A stretch of 42,706 nucleotides of DNA from an uncultured Eubacterium sp. (lineage in GTDB: Bacteria > Bacillota > Clostridia > Oscillospirales > Acutalibacteraceae): contig CAJOEV010000011.1 in assembly GCA_905233545.1 (NCBI GenBank), positions 1 through 42,706 of the forward strand. Reading direction: 5' to 3'. The notes beneath the pieces are model-generated. The model did not search any database and was not told the DNA's origin. It saw only the letters and a program-made list of their open reading frames with translations. Shown in pieces: positions 1 to 7,600 of the stretch (the stretch's first letter is position 1; each line of letters opens with the position of its first letter). A program made the translations under genes and the position numbers.

Positions 1-38
1 TGTCAAGTCTTTTTTGAAAACTTTTTTACTTTTTTTGC

Positions 39-78
39 AAAAAGAAAAAGCCCCACACATTTTCTGTGTGAGGTTTTT
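39..78. terminator. Bidirectional rho-independent terminator
   Basis: An imperfect 9-bp stem (51-59 with 65-73, one mismatch) has an A-rich tract on its left (39-49) and five T on its right (74-78), so it can end transcription from either side. The gene it serves to the left lies outside the window. Confidence 0.75.
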
Positions 79-84
79 CTTAAC

Positions 85-366
85 TTAATGACATTGCCCT
101 ACAGGGTGCTTTTTGTTTTGGAACAGCGGATGAGACGAGAACAGGGCAATTTCTAGAAAAGAAATAGAAACAGTCCGGGGGACTGTTTCGGTGCCCGCGT
201 GCGTGTCGGCGAGCGTGGAAGCGAGTCGAGCGAGTCTCGTAATCCGCTCCATCGTTGAGCAGAGCTCAACGATAAAGGTTTGCCTAAACATTATTCCATA
301 AATGAACGAACGGAATTTACGCAGCGTTCACAAACGAACCGTCGAGGGCGCCGACCCCTACAAAAA
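85..366. repeat. Intergenic stretch of dispersed palindromic repeats
   Basis: No convincing gene is seen between the left terminator and the UDG gene. An open frame on the minus strand (85-291) has no ribosome site and lies over palindromes. The stretch holds a perfect hairpin at 167-189 (10-bp arms, loop GGG), a second at 251-273 (10-bp arms, loop AGA), a 20-bp segment at 321-340 that recurs with one mismatch at 12866-12885, and a 24-bp segment at 340-363 that recurs with four mismatches at 3276-3299. It therefore looks like a patchwork of short dispersed repeats. From memory, similar stretches are common in gut Clostridia genomes; this was not checked. Confidence 0.6.
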
Positions 367-367
367 G

Positions 368-517
368 CGGGCGGATAATCCGCCCGTTAGTGATATTTTG
401 CGCATTGCGCAAAGTGATATGTTTGCACTGCAAACGTGATATTTTTTACTTTGTAAAAAGTGATATAAGATAAATCTTCAGATTTATCTTGTTGAGATTT
501 AGCTTGCTAAATCTCAA
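368..517. repeat. Hairpin array with GTGATAT spacers
   Basis: Four exact copies of GTGATAT (390-396, 414-420, 436-442, 460-466) separate perfect inverted repeats: 397-413 (TTTGCGC arms, loop ATT), 421-435 (GTTTGC arms, loop ACT), 443-459 (TTTTTAC arms, loop TTT) and 467-490 (AAGATAAATC arms). The array is capped on the left by a 9-bp hairpin at 368-386 and on the right by a perfect 12-bp hairpin at 492-517 whose right arm contains the UDG stop codon. Every arm sequence is different while the spacer is constant. It is not CRISPR: the spacers are only 7 bp and the variable parts are palindromes. Read from the UDG side it would be a chain of RNA hairpins. Confidence 0.85.
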
Positions 518-1070
518 TCCCAAGTTCCTGAATCTTATCCCTTACCTTGAGCCAATCGGCAAATGCGAGCTCTTTGTTATTCGGGTTTCTGAGGATTGCG
601 GCGGGGTGGAAGGTTCCCATCATAAGAACTCCGCCCTTTTCAATAAATTCGCCGTGCTGTTTTGTTACTCTGAAATCGGGTGAAATAAGGCGCTGAGCCG
701 AAATTCTGCCGACGCAGATGATAATTTTCGGCTTGATTATCTTAAACTGTTCCCTCAGCCAGCCGATGCACATATCCTGCTCCTCGGGCTTCGGGTCGCG
801 GTTGTGGGGCGGACGGCATTTTACCATATTTGCAATATAAACATTTTTATCCCTTGAAAGGTCGATGCTCTCAAGAAACTTATCAAGCAGTTTTCCGCTT
901 CTTCCGACAAAGGGCTCGCCCTGCAAATCCTCGTTTTCACCCGGACCCTCGCCAATAAGCATTATATCGGCGTTTTTGTTGCCCACGCCGAAAACAAGAT
1001 TTGTTCTGCCTTCGCAAAGCGCGCATTTTTTGCAGTTTTTACATTCTTTTTCAAGCTCGTCAAGCGTCAT
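507..1070 (-). CDS. Family 4 uracil-DNA glycosylase (4Fe-4S)
   Basis: A 187-residue base-excision-repair enzyme that removes uracil from DNA. Cysteines C13, C16, C85 and C101 match the 4Fe-4S ligand pattern of the family, the motif GEGPGENED (about 40-48) is the active-site loop, and FHPAAIL near the C-terminus is the second DNA-binding motif. The start at 1070 follows GAGGTG at good spacing; an open extension to 1151 has no ribosome site and is rejected. The gene stands alone. Its last codons fold back on the adjoining hairpin array (492-517). Known in the family: thermostable homologues act on U opposite G and on U in single strands. Whether this one has the same range is inferred. Confidence 0.93.
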   Translation of the reverse strand: MTLDELEKECKNCKKCALCEGRTNLVFGVGNKNADIMLIGEGPGENEDLQGEPFVGRSGKLLDKFLESIDLSRDKNVYIANMVKCRPPHNRDPKPEEQDMCIGWLREQFKIIKPKIIICVGRISAQRLISPDFRVTKQHGEFIEKGGVLMMGTFHPAAILRNPNNKELAFADWLKVRDKIQELGIEI

Positions 1071-1191
1071 ACAATCACCTCGAAGAATATTATATTTATA
1101 TAATACCAAAATAATGGTTGAAAAACAATCAAAAGTGTTATAAAATAGCAACGGAAAACAATAAATGTAAATCTTTTGGAGGTTTTTTATT

Positions 1192-1770
1192 ATGAAAAAT
1201 GAAGTTCTTGTTGAAATTTCGGCTCGTCACGTTCACGTTTCACAGGAAGACCTTGAAGCGCTTTTCGGAAAGGGCTATGAATTAACAGTTAAAAAAATGC
1301 TCTCCCAGCCGGGTCAGTATGCATGTGAAGAGCGAGTTCGCGTTGTCGGAACAAAGGGTGAATTCCCCGCAGTTTCAATTCTCGGTCCCACAAGACCTGC
1401 AACCCAGGTTGAGCTTTCATTAACAGACGCGCGTTCAATCGGCGTTGCAGCTCCCGTAAGAGAGTCGGGCGACGTTGCAGGAAGCGGAGCTTGCAAGCTC
1501 GTTGGTCCTGCAGGTGAGGTTGACCTTACCGAAGGCGTTATGGCTGCTAAAAGACATATCCACGCAACAACCAAGGACGCAGAGGAAATGGGTCTTGAAA
1601 ACGGCGAAATCGTTTCGGTTGAAATTCCCACCGCAAACGACAGAAGCTTAACCTTCGGCGATGTTGTTGTTCGTGTTTCAGACAGCTATGCGCTTGCAAT
1701 GCACATTGACACCGACGAAGCTAATGCAGCAGGCATGAAGCCAAACACTATCGGAATAGTGAAGAAATAA
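1192..1770 (+). CDS. pduL: PduL-type phosphate acyltransferase (phosphotransacetylase)
   Basis: A 192-residue enzyme exchanging acyl-CoA and acyl-phosphate (acetyl or propanoyl), unrelated to the Pta family. The N-terminal SARHVHVS and the later KRHIH supply the histidines that bind two metals in PduL, and HIDTDEANAA near the C-terminus is a family signature. A strong TTGGAGG ribosome site precedes the ATG. No encapsulation peptide extends the N-terminus and no microcompartment shell genes lie nearby, so it probably serves soluble acetate production with an acetate kinase encoded elsewhere (inference). A strong terminator follows at once, so the gene is monocistronic. Confidence 0.93.
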   Translation: MKNEVLVEISARHVHVSQEDLEALFGKGYELTVKKMLSQPGQYACEERVRVVGTKGEFPAVSILGPTRPATQVELSLTDARSIGVAAPVRESGDVAGSGACKLVGPAGEVDLTEGVMAAKRHIHATTKDAEEMGLENGEIVSVEIPTANDRSLTFGDVVVRVSDSYALAMHIDTDEANAAGMKPNTIGIVKK

Positions 1771-1775
1771 GACAT

Positions 1776-1806
1776 AAAAACGCCTCTCGGAAGAGAGGCG
1801 TTTTTT
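1776..1806 (+). terminator. Terminator of pduL
   Basis: An 8-bp GC-rich perfect stem (1781-1788 with 1793-1800, loop GGAA) is flanked by A5 and T6. A heptanucleotide array starts directly at its end. Confidence 0.9.
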
Positions 1807-1841
1807 AGTTTGGAGTTTGGAGGGTGGTGAGTGGAGTTTAG
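1807..1841 (+). repeat. Five-unit heptanucleotide array, locus 1
   Basis: Five contiguous 7-bp units in the register AGTTTGG. Units 1 and 2 are identical, unit 3 (AGGGTGG) and unit 4 (TGAGTGG) diverge, and unit 5 is AGTTTAG. It abuts the T-tract of the pduL terminator. The same five-by-seven layout occurs at 12733, 28555 and 32253 with other heptamers. Confidence 0.75.
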
Positions 1842-1870
1842 GGGCACAAGCGCCGATTAAAGTAAAAAAA

Positions 1871-1929
1871 CAACACCCTTGCAATGAGCAAAGGTGTTGA
1901 GAAATAACAAATTATCTCTTTGAGAACTG
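1871..1929 (-). repeat. Duplicate of the rpsI 3' end with terminator, copy A
   Basis: Positions 1906-1929 match the true rpsI end (2255-2278) at 23 of 24 bases and still encode Q-F-S-K-R-stop on the minus strand. Next to it a hairpin at 1871-1900 has the same design as the rpsI terminator at 2219-2243, including a C-A mismatch at the same step of the stem. The unit is thus a copy of gene end plus terminator, without the rest of the gene. Confidence 0.8.
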
Positions 1930-1974
1930 TCGAAGCGTTAAGAAAACAGTTCGGTGGACTGTTTTTAGCTTCGA
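1930..1974. repeat. Palindrome of the GTCC-GGT-GGAC hairpin type
   Basis: Nested inverted repeats: outer TCGAAGC (1930-1936) with GCTTCGA (1968-1974), inner AAAACAGT (1943-1950) with ACTGTTTT (1958-1965), loop TCGGTGG. Closely similar hairpins lie at 167-189 and 37437-37457. Confidence 0.7.
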
Positions 1975-2027
1975 CCGCAAGAGCTGTGCTCTGAGGACCC
2001 GCAGTGGAAGATGCGTTAAGAAAAAGA

Positions 2028-2081
2028 AAAACGCCTCCAAAAAGGAATCGTTTTGAAAAGCAATTATCTCTTTGAGAACTG
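2028..2081 (-). repeat. Duplicate of the rpsI 3' end, copy B
   Basis: Positions 2061-2081 again carry the Q-F-S-K-R-stop tail of rpsI in the minus direction. It is followed, in that direction, by a weaker hairpin with an A/T-rich stem (2028-2054). It lies about 150 bp from copy A and about 200 bp from the real gene end. Confidence 0.75.
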
Positions 2082-2191
2082 GGGAGCGCTTCGTCAAAAC
2101 ATCCTCCGTGATTGAAGCATTTTGCAATCAAAATGCTATGAATCACTTCGAATGTTTTTCCTCTCCCCAAAAAATCTGCGATTTTTCGGGG
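2081..2191. repeat. Long imperfect palindrome and adjoining hairpin
   Basis: Segments 2081-2086, 2096-2102, 2108-2113 and 2116-2124 pair in order with 2163-2168, 2152-2158, 2141-2146 and 2129-2137, giving an interrupted 88-nt foldback. A second hairpin at 2165-2191 (CCCC-AAAAATC arms, loop TGC) shares its base. No gene is seen here. It could be the remains of a small palindromic mobile element. Confidence 0.65.
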
Positions 2192-2201
2192 ACCCCGGTA
2201 A

Positions 2202-2214
2202 CGCAAGACGCGCA
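2202..2214 (+). repeat. Inverted copy of the rpsI coding tail
   Basis: These 13 bases are the exact reverse complement of 2282-2294 inside rpsI, so the gene end and its terminator are enclosed by an inverted repeat. Confidence 0.75.
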
Positions 2215-2218
2215 AAAA

Positions 2219-2243
2219 ACACCCCTGTATAATACAAGGGTGT
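2219..2243 (-). terminator. Terminator of rplM-rpsI
   Basis: The stem ACACCC/GGGTGT with inner TGTA/TACA lies 18 bp past the rpsI stop and is followed, on the minus strand, by a T-rich run (revcomp of 2214-2218). Confidence 0.75.
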
Positions 2244-2260
2244 AGTTGAGATAAAACAAA

Positions 2261-2659
2261 TTATCTTTTTGAGAACTGCGGTGCGCGTCTTGCGGCTTTG
2301 AGACCGTATTTCTTTCTTTCCTTCATTCTCGGGTCACGAGTGAGGAAGCCAGCCTTCTTGAGTGCTGGACGAAGGTTTTCGTCGTACTGAAGAAGAGCTC
2401 TTGAAAGACCGTGACGGATTGCGCCTGCCTGACCTGTTACGCCGCCGCCGTTTACACGGCAAACGATGTCAAACTTCTCAGCAGTATCTGTTAAAGCGAG
2501 AGGCTGACGAACGATGAGCTTGAGAGTTTCAAGTCCGAAATAATCGTCGATATCTCTGTCGTTGATTGTGATTTTACCTGTGCCTGCATAAACGCGAACA
2601 CGAGCAACAGATTCTTTTCTTCTGCCTGTTCCGTAGAAATAAGGATTTGATTCGTACAT
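2261..2659 (-). CDS. rpsI: 30S ribosomal protein S9
   Basis: A 132-residue ribosomal protein of the small subunit head. The [13 protein letters not shown] start, the [14 protein letters not shown] core and the basic C-terminal tail ending in SKR, which reaches the P-site tRNA, are all present. The length is normal. It follows rplM by 16 bp, the usual L13-S9 operon. The last codons are duplicated twice downstream (1906-1929, 2061-2081) and one 13-bp part is present inverted at 2202-2214. Known from streptococci: the rpsI 3' end is an integration site for tyrosine-recombinase elements, which may explain the copies here (inference). Confidence 0.97.
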   Translation of the reverse strand: MYESNPYFYGTGRRKESVARVRVYAGTGKITINDRDIDDYFGLETLKLIVRQPLALTDTAEKFDIVCRVNGGGVTGQAGAIRHGLSRALLQYDENLRPALKKAGFLTRDPRMKERKKYGLKAARRAPQFSKR

Positions 2660-2675
2660 TAGCTACATACCTCCC

Positions 2676-3104
2676 TTACATTTCCCAAGCTTCAGGCTTC
2701 TGAGCCTCGTGCTTGTGCTGAGCGTCTTTGTAAACCTTGCATCTTGTGAGCTGCTTTCTGCCGAGTGTTGTGTCGGGAATCATGCCCTTAACAGCAAGCT
2801 GCATAGCAAAATCGCTCTTTTCCTTCATAAGTGTTGAGTATTGAACCTCTTTAAGGTTACCGATGTAGCCTGTGTGGTGCTGATAGAACTTCTTTGTGAG
2901 CTTAGCACCGGTTAATACTGCCTTATCTGTGTTAATGATAATAACGAAATCACCGCAGTCTGTGTTGGGTGTGAAAATCGGCTTATGCTTTCCTCTGAGG
3001 AGAACAGCAGCTTCAGCAGCAACTCTTCCGAGCGGTTTGTCTGCTGCGTCGATAACATACCACTTGCGCTCGATTTCGTCAGCTTTTGGCATAAATGTTG
3101 ACAT
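2676..3104 (-). CDS. rplM: 50S ribosomal protein L13
   Basis: A 142-residue large-subunit protein. The KWYVIDAADKPLGRVA start, GKHKPIFTPN and the GMIPDTTLGR signature are clear. A GGAGGA ribosome site sits 7 nt before the ATG at 3104. It is first in the rplM-rpsI operon and is driven by the promoter at 3152-3180. The untranslated leader is only about 40 nt; it contains a short foldback but I do not see enough to name an L13 leader. Confidence 0.97.
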   Translation of the reverse strand: MSTFMPKADEIERKWYVIDAADKPLGRVAAEAAVLLRGKHKPIFTPNTDCGDFVIIINTDKAVLTGAKLTKKFYQHHTGYIGNLKEVQYSTLMKEKSDFAMQLAVKGMIPDTTLGRKQLTRCKVYKDAQHKHEAQKPEAWEM

Positions 3105-3151
3105 AATCGTTTCCTCCGAATTAATAATAGTAACTTTTAAGTTGCCTGCAT

Positions 3152-3180
3152 ATCATAGCAAAAGCGCAAAAAAATGTCAA
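3152..3180 (-). promoter_or_regulatory. Sigma-A promoter of rplM-rpsI
   Basis: On the minus strand a perfect TTGACA (3175-3180) is separated by 17 bp from TATGAT (3152-3157), with TG just before the -10. Transcription should start near 3145. Confidence 0.85.
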
Positions 3181-3275
3181 CACCTAAATTAAAATAATTT
3201 GGGTTATCTCGCTTTATCTCTGTTTTTCTCGATTAATCATATAAAAATCTCGTTTATAATTTATGAAAAACGTAT

Positions 3276-3299
3276 CGTCGGGGATGCCGATCCCTACAA
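3276..3299. repeat. 24-bp dispersed repeat, second copy
   Basis: Matches 340-363 at 20 of 24 bases and contains the self-complementary core GGGATGCCGATCCC. The rest of 3181-3400 is AT-rich with no gene; a possible TTGACA at 3375-3380 may be the -35 of the sigma operon, but its -10 is poor. Confidence 0.6.
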
Positions 3300-3424
3300 T
3301 TTTGTTCTTTTACTCTTTTGCAGGGGAGGGTTTCCGAGCTCTCCAGCAAATCAAAATACGAAACTAAAAAACTTTTGACATATTCTGCGATATCTGCGAC
3401 TATTTAATGAGGGAGGTGAATGCC

Positions 3425-3970
3425 GTGGCACGAAAAGAGGAAGCCGACAAATTGCTTCGCATGGCCTATGTTTCGTATTATGAAGCTTCATATTATTACT
3501 GCGTTGCAAGAACAAAGCACGCCAGGGGAAGCGAGGAGGACTCGGTTCAAAATGCATTTTTGGTTTACTATAAAAAGCTGCTTTCAGGTGAAAACATTAT
3601 AAATGTTAAAGCTTTTTTATACCGAACCTGCGAAAATATGTGCCGTAAGGCTGACACCAAGTTTTTAAGGGACGCAAAGCGAAGCGTTGATTTGGAAAAC
3701 GTAACGGATATTCCTGCAAAGGAAACGGACGTTTTTGCTTTGGAGCTTGATTATGATGCGCTAAAGGAAGAGCTGGTCGGAATGCTGAGTGAAGAGGAAC
3801 AAACTTTGTTCACGTTGAAATACGAGCAGAAAAAAACTCTTGAGGAAATCGCAAAACAGCTCGGCATTTCGCCAAACGCCGCAGCGCTTCGCACCTCACG
3901 CCTCAGGAAAAAGATAAAAACACTCATACCAATCACAATTGACAAATACAGGGAAGGGGGAATTCGATGA
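3425..3970 (+). CDS. ECF-type RNA polymerase sigma factor
   Basis: A 181-residue sigma-70 family regulator with region 2 (about 25-80, including the QNAFLVYYKKL helix) and region 4 (about 125-175, helix-turn-helix LEEIAKQLGISPNAAALR); regions 1 and 3 are absent, as in ECF factors. A GTG start at 3425 is chosen because GGGAGGTG lies 6 nt before it; the in-frame ATG at 3407 lies upstream of that ribosome site. The stop overlaps the next start (ATGA, 3967-3970), so the two are translationally coupled. It probably directs transcription of its own operon including the surface protein (inference). Many ECF factors of this kind in gut Firmicutes have no assigned signal. Confidence 0.88.
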   Translation: MARKEEADKLLRMAYVSYYEASYYYCVARTKHARGSEEDSVQNAFLVYYKKLLSGENIINVKAFLYRTCENMCRKADTKFLRDAKRSVDLENVTDIPAKETDVFALELDYDALKEELVGMLSEEEQTLFTLKYEQKKTLEEIAKQLGISPNAAALRTSRLRKKIKTLIPITIDKYREGGIR

Positions 3971-4614
3971 GCATAACAGTAAATGAAAAAACGCTTTTCG
4001 CAGTTCTGACTGAATCACAGGGCAAAAACGAAATGATTGCACTTCTCAATGAAATAATTGATGAAGAGCTTGAAAAAGAAGAAATGAACACGGCGCTTGT
4101 TGATGAATGTGTTCAGGCAATAATCGATTTGGAAAGCGAAGGTGACATCAAAGCGCTTTGCACATATCAGGAGCTTGTGCAGTATTGCCATTCGGAAGCT
4201 TTCAAGAAGAGAATACGCCTGAGACGTGCCGTTATTATTGCTGCAGCGGCGGCAATTCTTACAAGCGGGGCGCTTTCGGTATCACCTGCGCTCGCTGAGC
4301 AGGCAAGGAGCTTTATTGGTTCTGTAATAGCAAGCCTCGGTATTGCAGCCGAGGAATCGGATGAGAAAAACGGCGAAATTGTTTCAATCTATGCCGAGCC
4401 AATCGGAAGCATAAACTATACCGTAAAAAGCGAAGATGAGATAAACGCCGAAGCGTTCAGGATTTTTGCAGTTGATAAAGATAATAATGAAAAAGAAATA
4501 TCGGTTTCAAAATGCAAAACAACAATAAAACGTCCCGACGGCAGTCATATAATGATTATTTATTCTTACGAGGGCTGTGCGTGCTCGGTTATCTATAATC
4601 TGGAGGAAGTATAA
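3967..4614 (+). CDS. Single-pass membrane protein, probable anti-sigma factor
   Basis: A 215-residue protein with an acidic, helical cytoplasmic half (1-80), one transmembrane segment (about 88-110) preceded by the positive run KKRIRLRR, and an external part of about 100 residues. No zinc-binding HxxxCxxC anti-sigma motif is visible, so the call rests on position: it overlaps the ECF sigma gene by 4 bp and the following LRR gene by 1 bp (TAATG at 4612-4616). The external part holds three cysteines near its end. It could instead be a DUF4179-like sigma-linked sensor, whose architecture (short helical N-terminus, one TM, outer domain) it resembles. Confidence 0.65.
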   Translation: MSITVNEKTLFAVLTESQGKNEMIALLNEIIDEELEKEEMNTALVDECVQAIIDLESEGDIKALCTYQELVQYCHSEAFKKRIRLRRAVIIAAAAAILTSGALSVSPALAEQARSFIGSVIASLGIAAEESDEKNGEIVSIYAEPIGSINYTVKSEDEINAEAFRIFAVDKDNNEKEISVSKCKTTIKRPDGSHIMIIYSYEGCACSVIYNLEEV

Positions 4615-7600
4615 TGAAAAGAATTAATAAAATAGTATGCAGTATACTTGCGCTTGTTATATTTATTGCGCAGCTGCCGATTACGGCGCTTGCATATAAT
4701 GAAAACGTTCCTTCGTTCACTGCAGAGCAAAAAGATGTTGTTTCTCAGGACGGCAAGTGGAAATACGATATTGCACTTGATAAAAATGAAGAACCCCGCG
4801 TCTGGATTAAGGAGTATCTGGAAATTGCGCAAGCCGGAAAAGATTTTGTTTTTCCGGGGGTTCTTGACGGAATGAAGGTTCAGAGCGTTGATATGTACCC
4901 TTCTTCAAATTTGTTTAACATAAAAAAGAACACTAAAATTGTTTTTGAGGAAAACATTGAAATAATCAGCGGCGAATTTTTGCGCGCATCACAAAATCTG
5001 GAGGTTGTGCTTCCCTCAACTCTGTTGATGATAGACCAACGAGTTTTTGCGTCGTCGGTTAACCTTAAAATCAATTTCCCCGACAGTCTTTGCGCGATAG
5101 CGAAGGAAGCGTTTCAGTTTTCTTCTTTCAGTACGAATACGGACATTGTTTTGCCCGAAAGTCTGAAATATATTGGTAACGGTGCATTTGAAAAAACAAA
5201 TATAACCTCTGTTAAAATCGGAGCAAAGACGGATTTCAGTGATGCAAAGTTTTCACAGACTGCAGGAGTTTATTATACGGGTTCGGTTACATATCCATAC
5301 ACCCCGTTTATTAACTGCGGCAGTTTAACAAAAATTGAAATTGACGATAATAACCCGAATTTCAAAAATGATGACGGAATAATTTATACGGCAGATGATA
5401 AGGAATTGGTGTTTATTAATGAAAGCCCTGCGGATTATGCTATTCCCGAGAGCGTTGAATATATCTGCTCGGGTGTTTTTAACAACAAAAACTTTAACAG
5501 TCTTATTATTCCGTCTAACTTAAAAAAGTTTTACAGCGTTACATTCAGCAATACGAATATTGGAAAACTCAGTTTTGCCGAGGGTTTTGAAGACGACAGT
5601 TTTTCGGAACTCACTTTTAAAGATTGCACAATAGAGGAACTGACTATTCCGAAAAGCATAGCGCTTATTAATCACAATACTTTTAAAAACCACGGAATAA
5701 AAAAGTTATATTTTGAAGAGGGTTCGGCGCTTGCAGAAATCGGAGCATATGCCTTTAAAGGCAATAATTTTGAAACGCTTGATTTAACAAACTGCAGACG
5801 GTTAACGGTTGTGCAAACGGAGGCATTCAGCACCAACAAATCACTTTTATCGGTGGATATGACAGACGTTCCTCTGGAAGAATTTTCTTCAGGTATATTC
5901 TCCGGATGTTCTAAACTTAAGGATTTCAATATATCGAAATATACAAAAACAATTGGATACAATGCGTTTTCATGGGATACGGAGCTTGAAAATATTGATT
6001 TAAGCAATATAGTTAAATATGAAAACGGCGCTTTTGACAGATGCGATAAAGTTAATGTTTCAGATATCATTGTTTCAAACGGCACAACAGAAGACGGTTT
6101 TGAATACGTCGAGCTTGAAAATCACGTTTCTTTAATCGGCTACACGGGCAATTCCCTGTTTCTATCAATGCCTGATACAATAAACGGAAAGCCCGTAACC
6201 GATATCGTCTGGACGGCAGCAAAACTGAAAAGCAGCAAACTTCTTTACATAAAGTTTCCTTCATCCCTTGCCTTCATTTCCTCGGGAGCGTTTCAGTATA
6301 AGGATGTTCTCAAGGTAAGCGATTTCCCGAAAACGCTACGCTATATCGGCAAAGGTGCTTTTTCGGGAGGGAAACTTACAAGCGTTAAGTTGAACGAAGG
6401 ACTTGAATATGTTCTTTCAGGCGCGTTTGCGTCTTGCCCGATAATAAACCTTGAAATTCCTGACTCTGTCTGCTTCTATTTAGGAATGGGTTATGGTGTG
6501 GCAAACAGTATAACCTTTGGAAAAAATGTTCAAAATATTAAGCAAATACTTGAAAATGCAAGCGGGGACGGCAAATCAAAGAGCATTCAAATCAGTTTTG
6601 AAAACCCATACTACAGTTTTGAAGACGGCGTTTTGTATAACGGCGATAAAACTCATATCTATAAGTTTTATTCGTGTTATAATGCTGACGAGATAGCGGA
6701 TAATTATAAGATACCCGAAAGCGTAAAAACAATTGACAAAAGCGCGTTTTATCAATGTAACGTTTTGGGTGACTTAATTATTCCCGCAGGCGTTGAATTT
6801 ATTGGTGCGAACGCGTTTGAATCCTCAAGTATTACAAGCGCGCATTTTGCCGACGGGTTTAAAACCGAAAGACTGTATCGTACGTTTTTTGCATGCAAAT
6901 CGCTTCAAAATGTAACATTTGGTGACGTGGACATAAAAGTGCTTGCTGAAACTTATGTTGACAGCTCTATTAAAAACGTTGAAATTCCCGACAGTGTTGA
7001 AAGACTGTCCGCACCGTATATGATGACGGATTTATCATCTGTAACTGAACTGAATTTGCCGAAAAATCTTAAATACATTGGCGGTGCATTTGAAGGCACA
7101 AAAATCAGTATTACGGAGTTGACACTTCCCGAGGGGTTGAAGTCGGTCGGTCCTTATGCTTTTGCACAATGCAAGATGCTTAAAAGCATTGATTTTTCCA
7201 ACGTCGAGTTTTTGGAAAGAGCGGCTTTCCTCGGCTGTGATGCGCTTGAAAGCGTTGATTTAACGGGAATTACATATATAAAAGAGGAATATGACGGAAC
7301 CTTCAGCGATTGCCCGAACCTCAAAAAGATTACCTTTAACCGTGAGGACAGGGAACATGATATTGAAGATGAAGCAAACAAGGGCAACACCGCAGTTGAA
7401 ACCGTTGTTATAGGAAACGGAATCAACAGCGTTAAATCAAAGGCGTTTGCCGATTGCAAAAATCTTAAAACTGCAGTTATATCGCCTTCGGTAAACAGCA
7501 TTGCCGACGACGCTTTTGAAAATTGCGGCAAGCTGACTATCGTATGTACCGAAAATTCAACTGCGCATGAATATGCTCAGCGTAACAGCGTTAACTATAA

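Noticed and set aside
85-291. Open frame of 68 codons on the minus strand
   Set aside because: No ribosome site, lies over palindromes and dispersed repeats, and its composition is not protein-like.
368-517. CRISPR array
   Set aside because: The constant part is only 7 bp and the parts between are perfect palindromes, not unique spacers; no cas genes are present.
1838-2215. Open frames of 125 and 71 codons on the minus strand
   Set aside because: They read through duplicated rpsI tails, terminators and palindromes; no conserved content.
3105-3150. L13 autoregulatory leader upstream of rplM
   Set aside because: The leader is about 40 nt with one short foldback; I cannot match it to the known structure.
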